A program made the translations under genes and the position numbers. Below the pieces are notes generated by a model that was not told the DNA's origin, searched no databases, and worked only from the letters and a program-made list of their open reading frames with translations. This document shows, in pieces, positions 48,121 through 55,823 of a DNA stretch of 64,000 nucleotides; position 1 is the first letter of the stretch, and each line of letters opens with the position of its first letter. The stretch lies in contig JADMXW010000020.1 in NCBI GenBank assembly GCA_015548865.1, positions 1-64,000 on the forward strand, given 5' to 3'. Source of the stretch: Serratia marcescens (GTDB taxonomy: Bacteria; Pseudomonadota; Gammaproteobacteria; Enterobacterales; Enterobacteriaceae).

Positions 48121-49182
48121 ATGGAAAATACCACCCGTAAACTTTACAACGAGTACCTTGCCCGTCAGGCGCAGCTTAACGGTGTGCAGCCCGGTGATCT
48201 GGCGACAACCTTTAGCGTTGAACCGTCGGTGCAACAGCGCCTTGAACAAGCCGCCATGGAAAGTGACGACTTTCTGAAGCAAATTAATGTTTTCCCTGTG
48301 AAACAGCAGGAAGGTGAAAAAATTCTGATCGGCAACAAAGGGCCGATTGCCAACACCAACAACAGCAGCGACGGCACCTCGCGCCGTAACCCGGTAGATA
48401 ATCATTCCAAAGAGCCGAACAGCTACCATTGCCGTAAGGTCAACTATGACTCAGCCCTCAAGTATGCTCAGCTTGATGCCTGGTCACAGCAGCCAAACTT
48501 TCAGGCGCTGATCAGTCAGGCCAATGCGCGGCAAATCGGCCTTGACCGCATCATGATCGGTTTTAACGGGGCTACCTATTCCGAAAAATCTGATCGGGCG
48601 GCCAATCCGTTATTGCAGGATTGCGGCATCGGTTGGCTGCAAAAAGTCCGTAATGAGGCGAATCACCGCATTATTAAAAATGTCACGCTCACCTCGCGTG
48701 ATGAAGATAACAAGGTGATCGCCAAAGGCACCTACGGCAACATCGATACCGCCGTTTTTGATGCCAAAAACAGCCTGCTGGATCCCTGGCACCGCAAGGC
48801 CCCTGATCTGGTCGTCATCATGGCGTCTGACCTGCTGACTGCCAGTAACTTCCCCAAACTCAACGCGCTGAGCCAGAGCAACCCCAACACCGAATTGCTG
48901 GCCGGTCAGTTGATTGTCAGTCAGGAGCGCGTTGGCGGATTACCCACCTTCCTTGCGCCTTATTTCCCGTCGGATGGGGTGTTAATTACCTCCCTCAAAA
49001 ACCTGTCGCTTTACTACCAGTTGGGTGGTCTGCGCCGCAGCATGATTGAAGAGCCGCATTACAACCGCATCGCGACCTACCAGTCTTCTAACGACGACTT
49101 TGTGGTCGAGGATTACGGCAAGGTGGCCTTTATCGATGGCATTCAGTTTGCGCAGGCGCAGCCACAAAACGGCGGCGAGTAA
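48121..49182 (+). CDS. N: Major capsid protein (P2 gpN)
   Basis: 353 residues, MENTTRKLYNEYLARQAQLN, FLKQINVFPVKQQEGEKILI, SQPNFQALISQANARQIGLD, ATYQSSNDDFVVEDYGKVAF; typical gpN sequence and length (357 in P2). HK97-fold shell protein, processed by gpO. 24 bp after O. Confidence 0.95.
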   Translation: MENTTRKLYNEYLARQAQLNGVQPGDLATTFSVEPSVQQRLEQAAMESDDFLKQINVFPVKQQEGEKILIGNKGPIANTNNSSDGTSRRNPVDNHSKEPNSYHCRKVNYDSALKYAQLDAWSQQPNFQALISQANARQIGLDRIMIGFNGATYSEKSDRAANPLLQDCGIGWLQKVRNEANHRIIKNVTLTSRDEDNKVIAKGTYGNIDTAVFDAKNSLLDPWHRKAPDLVVIMASDLLTASNFPKLNALSQSNPNTELLAGQLIVSQERVGGLPTFLAPYFPSDGVLITSLKNLSLYYQLGGLRRSMIEEPHYNRIATYQSSNDDFVVEDYGKVAFIDGIQFAQAQPQNGGE

Positions 49183-49224
49183 CAGCCAGGCGGGGGAAAC
49201 CCCGCCCTAACGGGAGATAACGCG

Positions 49225-50136
49225 ATGCTGACACCAGCGCAGCGACATTTTCAGCGAGTAATGGCCGAACGGCGCGGACAGGTTGATGAGCAATCGGACA
49301 TCGCGCGCACGGCCCATGAAGAGATCTTGCACCGCCTGCGCCTTGATATGGCGTCACTGAGCCGGGTGCAGTCGGACGTCACCAAAGCCGAAATGAAAAA
49401 AGGCATGTTACCTGCCTATGAGGGCTGGATTGACGGCACGATCGAGGGTGACAGCGGGCGTCAGGATGAAGTGATCGCCACGCTGATGGTGTGGGCGGTT
49501 GACTGCCAGGACAACGCGTTGGCGCTGAAGTTGGGGGGCTATGTGGTTAAGCATGGCCTGTCTTTACCTGCCGACCGGTTCCGCCGCGATGCGGTCACCG
49601 TATTGGTTGAGGAAATGAGTAATCCGGTGCTGACACTGGCAACCACCGACGCAGAGGCCGACCTGAGCGGTTATACCGCGCTGCTGGATGAAGTCGCGGA
49701 AATTGTCACCGGCAAAGATATGCCCGATGAAGTGCGCGCCAAGCTGTGCAAAGCCCGTGCGTTCTCCCGTCGCGCAACCGGCGATGCCGAAACCAAAGGC
49801 GAAGCGCTGAAGCTGTTCCGTGAGGCTATCAGCCTCAACCCTAACGCCGGGGTGAAAAAAGAGATCGCCGGGCTGGCACGTGAGCTTAAGAAGTTGATGC
49901 CCGCCGGTGATCAAACGGTTACGGATGAAACGGCAGAGGATGGCGCAGGCCAGGAGGGCGCAACGGTAACCGATACCATTGATGCCCCCGGCATAGCGGC
50001 AACGGCAGCCAGTGAAAACACGGCGACAGCCAGCACGCCCACTGCGGCGGCCAAACGCACCACGGCGCGTAAAGGTACGCGCAAAACGGCAACGGGGAAA
50101 ACACCCCGGCCACGTAAAACCACCAAACAGAATTAA
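49225..50136 (+). CDS. M: Terminase small subunit (P2 gpM), with long basic tail
   Basis: 303 residues, longer than P2 gpM (~247). The first ~225 residues are gpM-like (LTPAQRHFQRVMAERRGQVD; DMASLSRVQSDVTKAEMKKG; EAISLNPNAGVKKEIAGLAR). From ~230 a Thr/Ala-rich acidic linker is followed by a Lys/Arg-rich tail (AKRTTARKGTRKTATGKTPR), like a histone-H1 or DNA-binding tail. Confidence 0.92.
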   Translation: MLTPAQRHFQRVMAERRGQVDEQSDIARTAHEEILHRLRLDMASLSRVQSDVTKAEMKKGMLPAYEGWIDGTIEGDSGRQDEVIATLMVWAVDCQDNALALKLGGYVVKHGLSLPADRFRRDAVTVLVEEMSNPVLTLATTDAEADLSGYTALLDEVAEIVTGKDMPDEVRAKLCKARAFSRRATGDAETKGEALKLFREAISLNPNAGVKKEIAGLARELKKLMPAGDQTVTDETAEDGAGQEGATVTDTIDAPGIAATAASENTATASTPTAAAKRTTARKGTRKTATGKTPRPRKTTKQN

Positions 50137-50233
50137 CGACTTCGGCCCCGTCCGACAGGCGGCGCACGCGGTGATCTGCCCGTTACGGTCTTTTGACCGC
50201 GCGCCCACCGCCTGACTTTTGGGAGATGTGATC

Positions 50234-50728
50234 ATGAGCCTGGTAGCACAAAAACGCGTTACCCCTGCGGCCAGTGACGTGCCAGACATTGACGATGGCG
50301 AGGCAAGCGTGAGCGTTGGTGATTTCTGGCCGCCTATCCTGCTGCGTGAATTGCGTCTTGCAGTACGTATCACTGGCGGTGTTACCACCACGCGCCTGAT
50401 GCATGTTGCTACAGAAGCAGTGATCCACGTTACCGATCAACTGGCTGACTGGCAGCAAGCGCAGGTATCCGCCGGTTATCCCTCGTTGCAGGCCGTGCCA
50501 GCGCGTGAGGTCAATAACGAAAACGTGAAGGTATACCGCTACAAGAACGCGGTTTATGCCCTCAGTCGCGCGGCATTGCTGGAGCGTCATCGCGATGTGG
50601 ATACCACGCCTAAAGGTGACAAGGAAACGGATACCTTCGAAAAGCAGGTTGACGATCTGTGGCGTGATGCACGCTGGAGCATTGCCGATATTCGCGACGC
50701 GCAACGCCTGTTTGCTGAGTTGTGCTGA
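50234..50728 (+). CDS. L: Head completion protein (P2 gpL)
   Basis: 164 residues from ATG 50234 (GGGAGATGTG upstream). DFWPPILLRELRLAVRITGG, YRYKNAVYALSRAALLERHR and DLWRDARWSIADIRDAQRLF are gpL-type. Links filled head to tail. Confidence 0.93.
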   Translation: MSLVAQKRVTPAASDVPDIDDGEASVSVGDFWPPILLRELRLAVRITGGVTTTRLMHVATEAVIHVTDQLADWQQAQVSAGYPSLQAVPAREVNNENVKVYRYKNAVYALSRAALLERHRDVDTTPKGDKETDTFEKQVDDLWRDARWSIADIRDAQRLFAELC

Positions 50729-50928
50729 TGAGGGTTAACGCGCTTCAGGGCGACACGGTGGACCTGCTGTGTTACCGCCATTACGGCACGTCGCAAGGGG
50801 TTACCGAGCAGGTGATTGCCGCTAATCCGGGTCTGAGCCGTCAGATTTTCCTTAACGCCGGTCAGGCAGTGGAGTTACCGGACATTACCCGCAAAGCAGA
50901 ACAGGAAACGGTGCAGTTATGGGATTAA
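50728..50928 (+). CDS. X: Tail protein X (P2 gpX)
   Basis: 66 residues (MRVNALQGDTVDLLCYRHYG, EQVIAANPGLSRQIFLNAGQ, VELPDI), a LysM-like fold. ATG overlaps the L stop (TGATG). Tail tip/baseplate component. Confidence 0.93.
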   Translation: MRVNALQGDTVDLLCYRHYGTSQGVTEQVIAANPGLSRQIFLNAGQAVELPDITRKAEQETVQLWD

Positions 50929-51221
50929 GTGATTTGCAGCGCCTGAATGACTGGGTGACCTTCGCCATGTCAGCCATGGTCACCGGTATAGGCGTGATGA
51001 CCGTCAGTGAAAAAGTGGCTCTGGCCGGCCTGATTGTCGGCGTGATCACCGCCTGGCGCGCCTGGCTGTTCCGGCGTCGTATCGAGCAGGCACAACGCCG
51101 CCGTAATGATTTGATTGAGCAGATATTACGCCAGGCTGAACACCGCAGCATGACGGCGTCAGAACGCCGCGCCGTTGCCATTTTGCATCAGGGAGACGTT
51201 GACGATGAAAGCCATTGTTAA
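50919..51221 (+). CDS. Holin (HP1-type, two-helix)
   Basis: 100 residues; two hydrophobic segments (WVTFAMSAMVTGIGVMTVS and VALAGLIVGVITAWRAWLF) and a basic tail (RRRIEQAQRRRNDLIEQILR). Takes the place of P2 gene Y. Overlaps X. Confidence 0.85.
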   Translation: MGLSDLQRLNDWVTFAMSAMVTGIGVMTVSEKVALAGLIVGVITAWRAWLFRRRIEQAQRRRNDLIEQILRQAEHRSMTASERRAVAILHQGDVDDESHC

Positions 51222-51750
51222 ACGTTGTTCTATCGCCCTGATAGTTGCACTCGGTGTCACGCTCACCCCTGGCGCTTTGCGCACCTCACCGGAAGCGCAG
51301 CAAAAAACCGCCAGTTGGGAAGATTGCCGCCAGTCGGCCTATTACTGCCCGGCGGGTGTGCTGACGGTGGGGATTGGCTCTACCGGCAATGTGCAAAAAC
51401 GCGAGTACAGCAACGAAGAAATTGCACGGCGCTGGGTGAACGATATGCAGCGGGCAGAAAACTGCATCAACAGCAGTTTTGAGGGGCAAGCCATGCCGCA
51501 ATCACCCTTTGATGCAATGACCGATGCGGCGTTCAACGTTGGGTGTACCGGCCTGATGTGGTTTACCAACGCGCAGGGCAGCAAGCAGCGCACCACGATT
51601 TGGAAACATGCGCAGGCGCATGAATGGGTCGCGATGTGCGGCCGGTTAACCGACTTTGTTAACAGCGGCGGCCAGCGCTCCACGGGTCTGGTGAATCGCC
51701 GTACCGACTTCAAAGCCTGGTGCCTGCGCGATGTGAGTACCACGCCATGA
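51205..51750 (+). CDS. SAR-type endolysin (lysozyme, GH24)
   Basis: 181 residues from ATG 51205. N-terminal SAR-like signal-anchor (CSIALIVALGVTLTPGALRT), then SWEDCRQSAYYCPAGVLTVG with E-8-C-5-T spacing (Glu, Cys, Thr in place of E-8-D-5-T), then GNVQKREYSNEEIARRWVN. A signal-anchor-release lysozyme activated when it leaves the membrane. P2's own K has no such anchor, so the lysis gene is from another source. Confidence 0.9.
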   Translation: MKAIVKRCSIALIVALGVTLTPGALRTSPEAQQKTASWEDCRQSAYYCPAGVLTVGIGSTGNVQKREYSNEEIARRWVNDMQRAENCINSSFEGQAMPQSPFDAMTDAAFNVGCTGLMWFTNAQGSKQRTTIWKHAQAHEWVAMCGRLTDFVNSGGQRSTGLVNRRTDFKAWCLRDVSTTP

Positions 51751-52184
51751 AGCTGGTTGCCGCGCTTGGCGTGTTGCTGGCATTGGCCGTTGCCGGTTTG
51801 CTGTGGCAGACCTACCAGCGCGGAATTGATAGCGCCACCCGTGAGGCGTTGACGACCAGCGCTAACCAGCAGAGGGAAGTCCTGGCAGAAGTGCGGGCGC
51901 TGAGTACCGACACGCAAAAGATGCTGGCCGAGATACGCGCCCGTGATCAACAACGCAATGCGCAAGGGGAGGAACGCCGTGAACAGATGCGCTCTGATAT
52001 GCAAGCCGATACGTGCGCTAACACTGTTGTGCCTGCTGCTGTCAGTGACAGCCTGCAACAACGTGCCGCGCTCCCCCGCGATCAGCATCGTGGCGGAGCC
52101 GATACCGGAAAGCCTGACCAACCCGACGCCGACACCCGCACTGCGCACGCCGGTGACCTGGGGCGGGATCGCACTGTGGAGTGA
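51747..52184 (+). CDS. lysB: Inner-membrane spanin subunit (LysB-like)
   Basis: 145 residues from MKLVAALGVLLALAVAGLLW: one N-terminal membrane helix and a periplasmic coiled coil (TTSANQQREVLAEVRALSTD, RARDQQRNAQGEERREQMRS). Overlaps the lysozyme stop (ATGA) and contains the o-spanin start in another frame. Confidence 0.85.
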   Translation: MKLVAALGVLLALAVAGLLWQTYQRGIDSATREALTTSANQQREVLAEVRALSTDTQKMLAEIRARDQQRNAQGEERREQMRSDMQADTCANTVVPAAVSDSLQQRAALPRDQHRGGADTGKPDQPDADTRTAHAGDLGRDRTVE

Positions 52185-52293
52185 TCAACTGCGTGATGCG
52201 CTGGACACCTGCAACGACGATAAAGCCGCTATCGGCGATCTGTATCTGCGCCGGTTGCAGCGTATCAATGCCGCAGCGCAAAGTGCCCACTAG
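51979..52293 (+). CDS. lysC: Outer-membrane spanin subunit (LysC-like lipoprotein), GTG start
   Basis: 104 residues, GTG at 51979 preceded by GGGGAGGAAC, frame +1 in lysB. Lipobox LLLSVTACNN: signal peptidase II cleavage before Cys. Pro-rich short chain and RDALDTCNDDKAAIGDLYLR. Embedded-gene arrangement typical of P2 Rz/Rz1-type spanins. Confidence 0.88.
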   Translation: MNRCALICKPIRALTLLCLLLSVTACNNVPRSPAISIVAEPIPESLTNPTPTPALRTPVTWGGIALWSDQLRDALDTCNDDKAAIGDLYLRRLQRINAAAQSAH

Positions 52294-52302
52294 GAGAACA
52301 CC

Positions 52303-52761
52303 ATGCTGAAAATTGATTCACTGCGCGATGCGCTGACCACGGCTAACACCTGGTGCCGCGCCAACCCGGAAGGGTTTACCGTCTTTGTTGAAGAGGGCGG
52401 CATTGAAACCACGGGTGAAACACCGTCCTTTGTCTATCGCTATTCACTGGTGCTGTTTGTGATGAATTTCACCGGCGATATTGACGATTTTGTTTTGCCG
52501 CTGATGGCCTGGCTGTGGCAAAACCAGCCTGATTTGCTGCTTAACCCGGAAAAAAACCGCGATGTGAAATTCACCACGCTTATCAACGACGACGACAGCG
52601 CCGATGTTCTCTTTGAAATCCCGGTGCGCGAGCGGGTAAAGGTTGTGCGTGCTGATGATGGCAGCGTAAAGGCGGAGCATTTGCCGGAACCCCGTCCGAG
52701 ACTGGCCGGTGGTGTATGGGATGCGGTACTTCAGGATGTAACCTGGAGCGATCCGGTATGA
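52303..52761 (+). CDS. R: Tail completion protein R (P2 gpR)
   Basis: 152 residues: MLKIDSLRDALTTANTWCRA, NPEGFTVFVEEGGIETTGET, VLPLMAWLWQNQPDLLLNPE. AGGAG before ATG. P2 gpR-type. Confidence 0.92.
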   Translation: MLKIDSLRDALTTANTWCRANPEGFTVFVEEGGIETTGETPSFVYRYSLVLFVMNFTGDIDDFVLPLMAWLWQNQPDLLLNPEKNRDVKFTTLINDDDSADVLFEIPVRERVKVVRADDGSVKAEHLPEPRPRLAGGVWDAVLQDVTWSDPV

Positions 52762-53396
52762 CAGATAACCGCTTTCACGCACTGGATGCCGTCTTTGATG
52801 ACATTCTCTCCGGGGTATCTGCCGCTGGCCGTCAAAAAACGGCGCGTCAGATAGGCCAGGCGCTGCGCCGCAGTCAGCAACAACGCATCAAAGCACAACA
52901 AAACCCCGACGGATCCGCCTACCCGACTCGCCGCCGCAAGGTATTGCGCGCCCAGCAAGGGATCTCGTTTGTCTGGCAAGGCCAGGTGCGCCACCTGAAA
53001 AACTGGCACAGTGCGCGCGGCAAGTATGGCCGCACACTGACCGGGTTTGATACTGAGCGCAACGATATTCGCACCTTCTACCGCAGTGACATTGAGCGCT
53101 ATATCGAAATCAACACCCAGGCTGTGCGGCGCGCAACCACCAAAAAGGCCCCCATGTTTCAGCGCCTGCGTGGCTATCGCTTTCTGAAGATGCGCGCGGA
53201 TAGCAACGGGGTGCGCGTCGGCTTTGACGGCGTTGCCGCCCGCATTGCGCGCGTGCACCAGTTCGGCCAGCGCGATCAGATTGGCCCCGGCACCTTTGCC
53301 AAATACCCGGTACGTGAATTGCTGGGCCTGTCACCTGCCGACCTACAGGCGATTGAACACGCCGCGATCAACAGCCTGGGGAGTGCTGCCCGATGA
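52758..53396 (+). CDS. S: Tail completion protein S (P2 gpS)
   Basis: 212 residues from ATG 52758 (MTDNRFHALDAVFDDILSGV), with RQIGQALRRSQQQRIKAQQN and VAARIARVHQFGQRDQIGPG, the phage virion morphogenesis family. Overlaps R. Confidence 0.92.
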   Translation: MTDNRFHALDAVFDDILSGVSAAGRQKTARQIGQALRRSQQQRIKAQQNPDGSAYPTRRRKVLRAQQGISFVWQGQVRHLKNWHSARGKYGRTLTGFDTERNDIRTFYRSDIERYIEINTQAVRRATTKKAPMFQRLRGYRFLKMRADSNGVRVGFDGVAARIARVHQFGQRDQIGPGTFAKYPVRELLGLSPADLQAIEHAAINSLGSAAR

Positions 53397-53974
53397 GTGC
53401 CGAATTGATGCGCCTGCTGGCAAATATTCTGCGCGTTGGCGTGGTGGCGGAAGTGAGCCCGAAAACCTGGCGCGTGCGTGTCAAAAGCGGCGAGTTGCTT
53501 ACCGACTGGTTACGCTGGAATACCCAACGCGCCGGTGCGTTCAAGGTCTGGATCCCGCCGTCGATTGGCGAGCAGGTCTGGTTAGGGTGTCTCGGCGGTA
53601 ACCCGGAAACCGCCGTCATTATCGGCAGCCTGTACAGCGACGAGAACCCCGCGCCGGGTAGCAGTCTGCAAGAGATTGTCATTACAGCGCCTGACGGTGC
53701 CCGCTTTCGCTATGACGCTGCCGCCAGTGCGCTGGAAGCCGTCGGCATGAAAACCGCGCAGGTAAGTGCAGCAACCCGTATTACCCTGGATACGCCGGAA
53801 GTGATTTGCACCAACAAGTTGACGACCGGAACGCTGGAAGTACAAGAAGGCGGAGAAATGCGCGGCAACATTGCACACAGCGGCGGCGCGTTTACCTCCA
53901 ACGGTGTGCAGGTTGACGACCACGAACATGGCGGCGTGCAGCGCGGTGGCAGTTGGACGGAGGGCACCCGATGA
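53393..53974 (+). CDS. V: Baseplate spike protein V (P2 gpV)
   Basis: 193 residues; MSAELMRLLANILRVGVVAE, WIPPSIGEQVWLGCLGGNPE, and the apex motif VDDHEHGGVQRGGSW. OB-fold N-terminus, beta-helix spike with His-x-His metal site near the end (HEH). Overlaps S. Confidence 0.93.
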   Translation: MSAELMRLLANILRVGVVAEVSPKTWRVRVKSGELLTDWLRWNTQRAGAFKVWIPPSIGEQVWLGCLGGNPETAVIIGSLYSDENPAPGSSLQEIVITAPDGARFRYDAAASALEAVGMKTAQVSAATRITLDTPEVICTNKLTTGTLEVQEGGEMRGNIAHSGGAFTSNGVQVDDHEHGGVQRGGSWTEGTR

Positions 53975-54339
53975 GCGCGCGTTATACCGGCATGAACCCC
54001 GACGGCGTTGGCGTGCTGACGGATACCGATCAGCTATGGCATTCCGTGCGCGACATTCTCACCACGCCGCTGGCGTCCCGTGTGATGCGCCGTGAATACG
54101 GCAGTCTGGTGCCTGATTTGCTGGACGCGCCGCAGAACGCGGCAACGCGCCTGCAATTGATGAGCGCGTGCGTGATTGCCCTGGCGCGCTGGGAGTCGCG
54201 CATTGCATTGAATGCGATCGATATCCGATTTTCACCCACGGGCGCAACAGATGTGGAACTGTCCGGCCTGATCACCGAAAGCATGCAAACCGTGCGCACC
54301 ACAGTGCCGCTCAAGGGGGCATCCAATGGCAACCGTTGA
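53971..54339 (+). CDS. W: Baseplate wedge protein W (gp25-like)
   Basis: 122 residues from MSARYTGMNPDGVGVLTDTD; QLWHSVRDILTTPLASRVMR then REYGSLVPDLLDAPQNAATR is the gp25 signature. Overlaps V. Confidence 0.94.
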   Translation: MSARYTGMNPDGVGVLTDTDQLWHSVRDILTTPLASRVMRREYGSLVPDLLDAPQNAATRLQLMSACVIALARWESRIALNAIDIRFSPTGATDVELSGLITESMQTVRTTVPLKGASNGNR

Positions 54340-55222
54340 CCTGTCGCAACTGCCCCAACCGCAGATCATTGAAACGCTGGATTTTGAAGTGATCCTTCAG
54401 GAAGTGAAAGCGGTGATGATTGCGGCATTTCCGGTAGAGCAACGCGCTTCAGTGGCGGCCGCGCTTGAACTGGAATCCGAGCCGTTAAACGTGATCGCAC
54501 AGGTCATCGCCTACCGTGAAATGATGTTACGCCAGCGGATTAACGAAGGGGCGGCGGCGTGCATGCTTAGCCACGCGGTGTCCTCGGATCTGGATAATCT
54601 GGCGGTGAATCTTGACACCCAACGCCTGACCATCACCGAAGCCACTGATACTGCTGATGCGGTGATGGAAAGCGACAGCGCATTCCGTCTACGCGCGCAG
54701 TCTGCCTTTGAAGGGTTAAGCGTGGCGGGCCCAACGGGAGCCTATGAATTTTTTGCCAAGAGCGCCAGCGGCCAGGTGGCCGACGCTAAAGCAATCAGCC
54801 CGTCACCGGCCACGGTAGTGGTATCCGTTCTCTCGACTGAAGGGGATGGCAGCGCGTCAGACACGTTGCTGACACAGGTTAACGCGGCGCTCTCTGCGGA
54901 AGATAAACGCCCGGTGGCTGACCGGCTGACGGTACAGAGCGCAGAGATTATCAGCTACGCGATAAACGCGCGGCTCTACCTTTACCCCGGCCCGGAATCG
55001 GAACCCATCACCAAGGCCGCGCAGGATTCACTGCGTGACTGGATGGGTAACCAGGGCAAGATTGGGCGTGATGTGGCCCGCTCCGCGATAATGGCCGCCT
55101 TGCATGTGCAAGGAGTTCAGCGCGTTGAAATCATTGCACCGGCACAGGACATGGTGATCGGTGACACTCAGGCAGCGTATTGCACGGGTTTCACCCTGCT
55201 GGAAGGGGGCACGGATGAATAA
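54326..55222 (+). CDS. J: Baseplate protein J (P2 gpJ)
   Basis: 298 residues, MATVDLSQLPQPQIIETLDF, ALELESEPLNVIAQVIAYRE, GLSVAGPTGAYEFFAKSASG, gpJ pattern. Overlaps W by 14 bases. Confidence 0.94.
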   Translation: MATVDLSQLPQPQIIETLDFEVILQEVKAVMIAAFPVEQRASVAAALELESEPLNVIAQVIAYREMMLRQRINEGAAACMLSHAVSSDLDNLAVNLDTQRLTITEATDTADAVMESDSAFRLRAQSAFEGLSVAGPTGAYEFFAKSASGQVADAKAISPSPATVVVSVLSTEGDGSASDTLLTQVNAALSAEDKRPVADRLTVQSAEIISYAINARLYLYPGPESEPITKAAQDSLRDWMGNQGKIGRDVARSAIMAALHVQGVQRVEIIAPAQDMVIGDTQAAYCTGFTLLEGGTDE

Positions 55223-55823
55223 CGATCTGTTGCCCCCCTCTGCCAGTGCCTTTATGCGCCATGCCGCAGCGGCCAGCCAAATCCTGACGGAAATGGCGGT
55301 CGATCTGAATACCTTGTGGGATGCGGAGAAATGCCCGCTAGACCTGCTGCCCTTTCTGGCCTGGGCGCTGTCCGTTGACCGCTGGGATAAACGCTGGTCA
55401 GAGCAAACCAAGCGCCAGGTGATTAAGTCTGCCTGGTTGATACACCGCCAGAAAGGCACCATTGCCGCGCTGCGTCGGGTGGTCGAGCCGTTTGGTTACT
55501 TGCTGCGCGTGATCGAATGGTGGCAAACCGGCGGCATGCCGGGAACCTTTCACCTTGATATCGGTGTGCAAGACAACGGTATTACTGAAGAAACCTTTTT
55601 AGAGATTGAGCGGCTGATTGCCGACGCCAAGCCGCTTAGCCGTCACTTGCTGGGATTGAATATTGTCCTCGACACACAGGGTGCAGCCTACGTGAGCGCT
55701 GCAAGCTACAGCGGCGATGAACTAACCGTTTATCCCTATTTCCCTGAAACCATTATCGCCACCGGTCTGGACGTTACCGGTGCCTGTATTCACCTGATTG
55801 ATACGATGAGCGTAACCGTATGA
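55215..55823 (+). CDS. I: Baseplate protein I (P2 gpI)
   Basis: 202 residues from ATG 55215 (MNNDLLPPSASAFMRHAAAA); WDAEKCPLDLLPFLAWALSV and IHRQKGTIAALRRVVEPFGY are gpI signatures. Overlaps J by 8 bases. Confidence 0.94.
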   Translation: MNNDLLPPSASAFMRHAAAASQILTEMAVDLNTLWDAEKCPLDLLPFLAWALSVDRWDKRWSEQTKRQVIKSAWLIHRQKGTIAALRRVVEPFGYLLRVIEWWQTGGMPGTFHLDIGVQDNGITEETFLEIERLIADAKPLSRHLLGLNIVLDTQGAAYVSAASYSGDELTVYPYFPETIIATGLDVTGACIHLIDTMSVTV

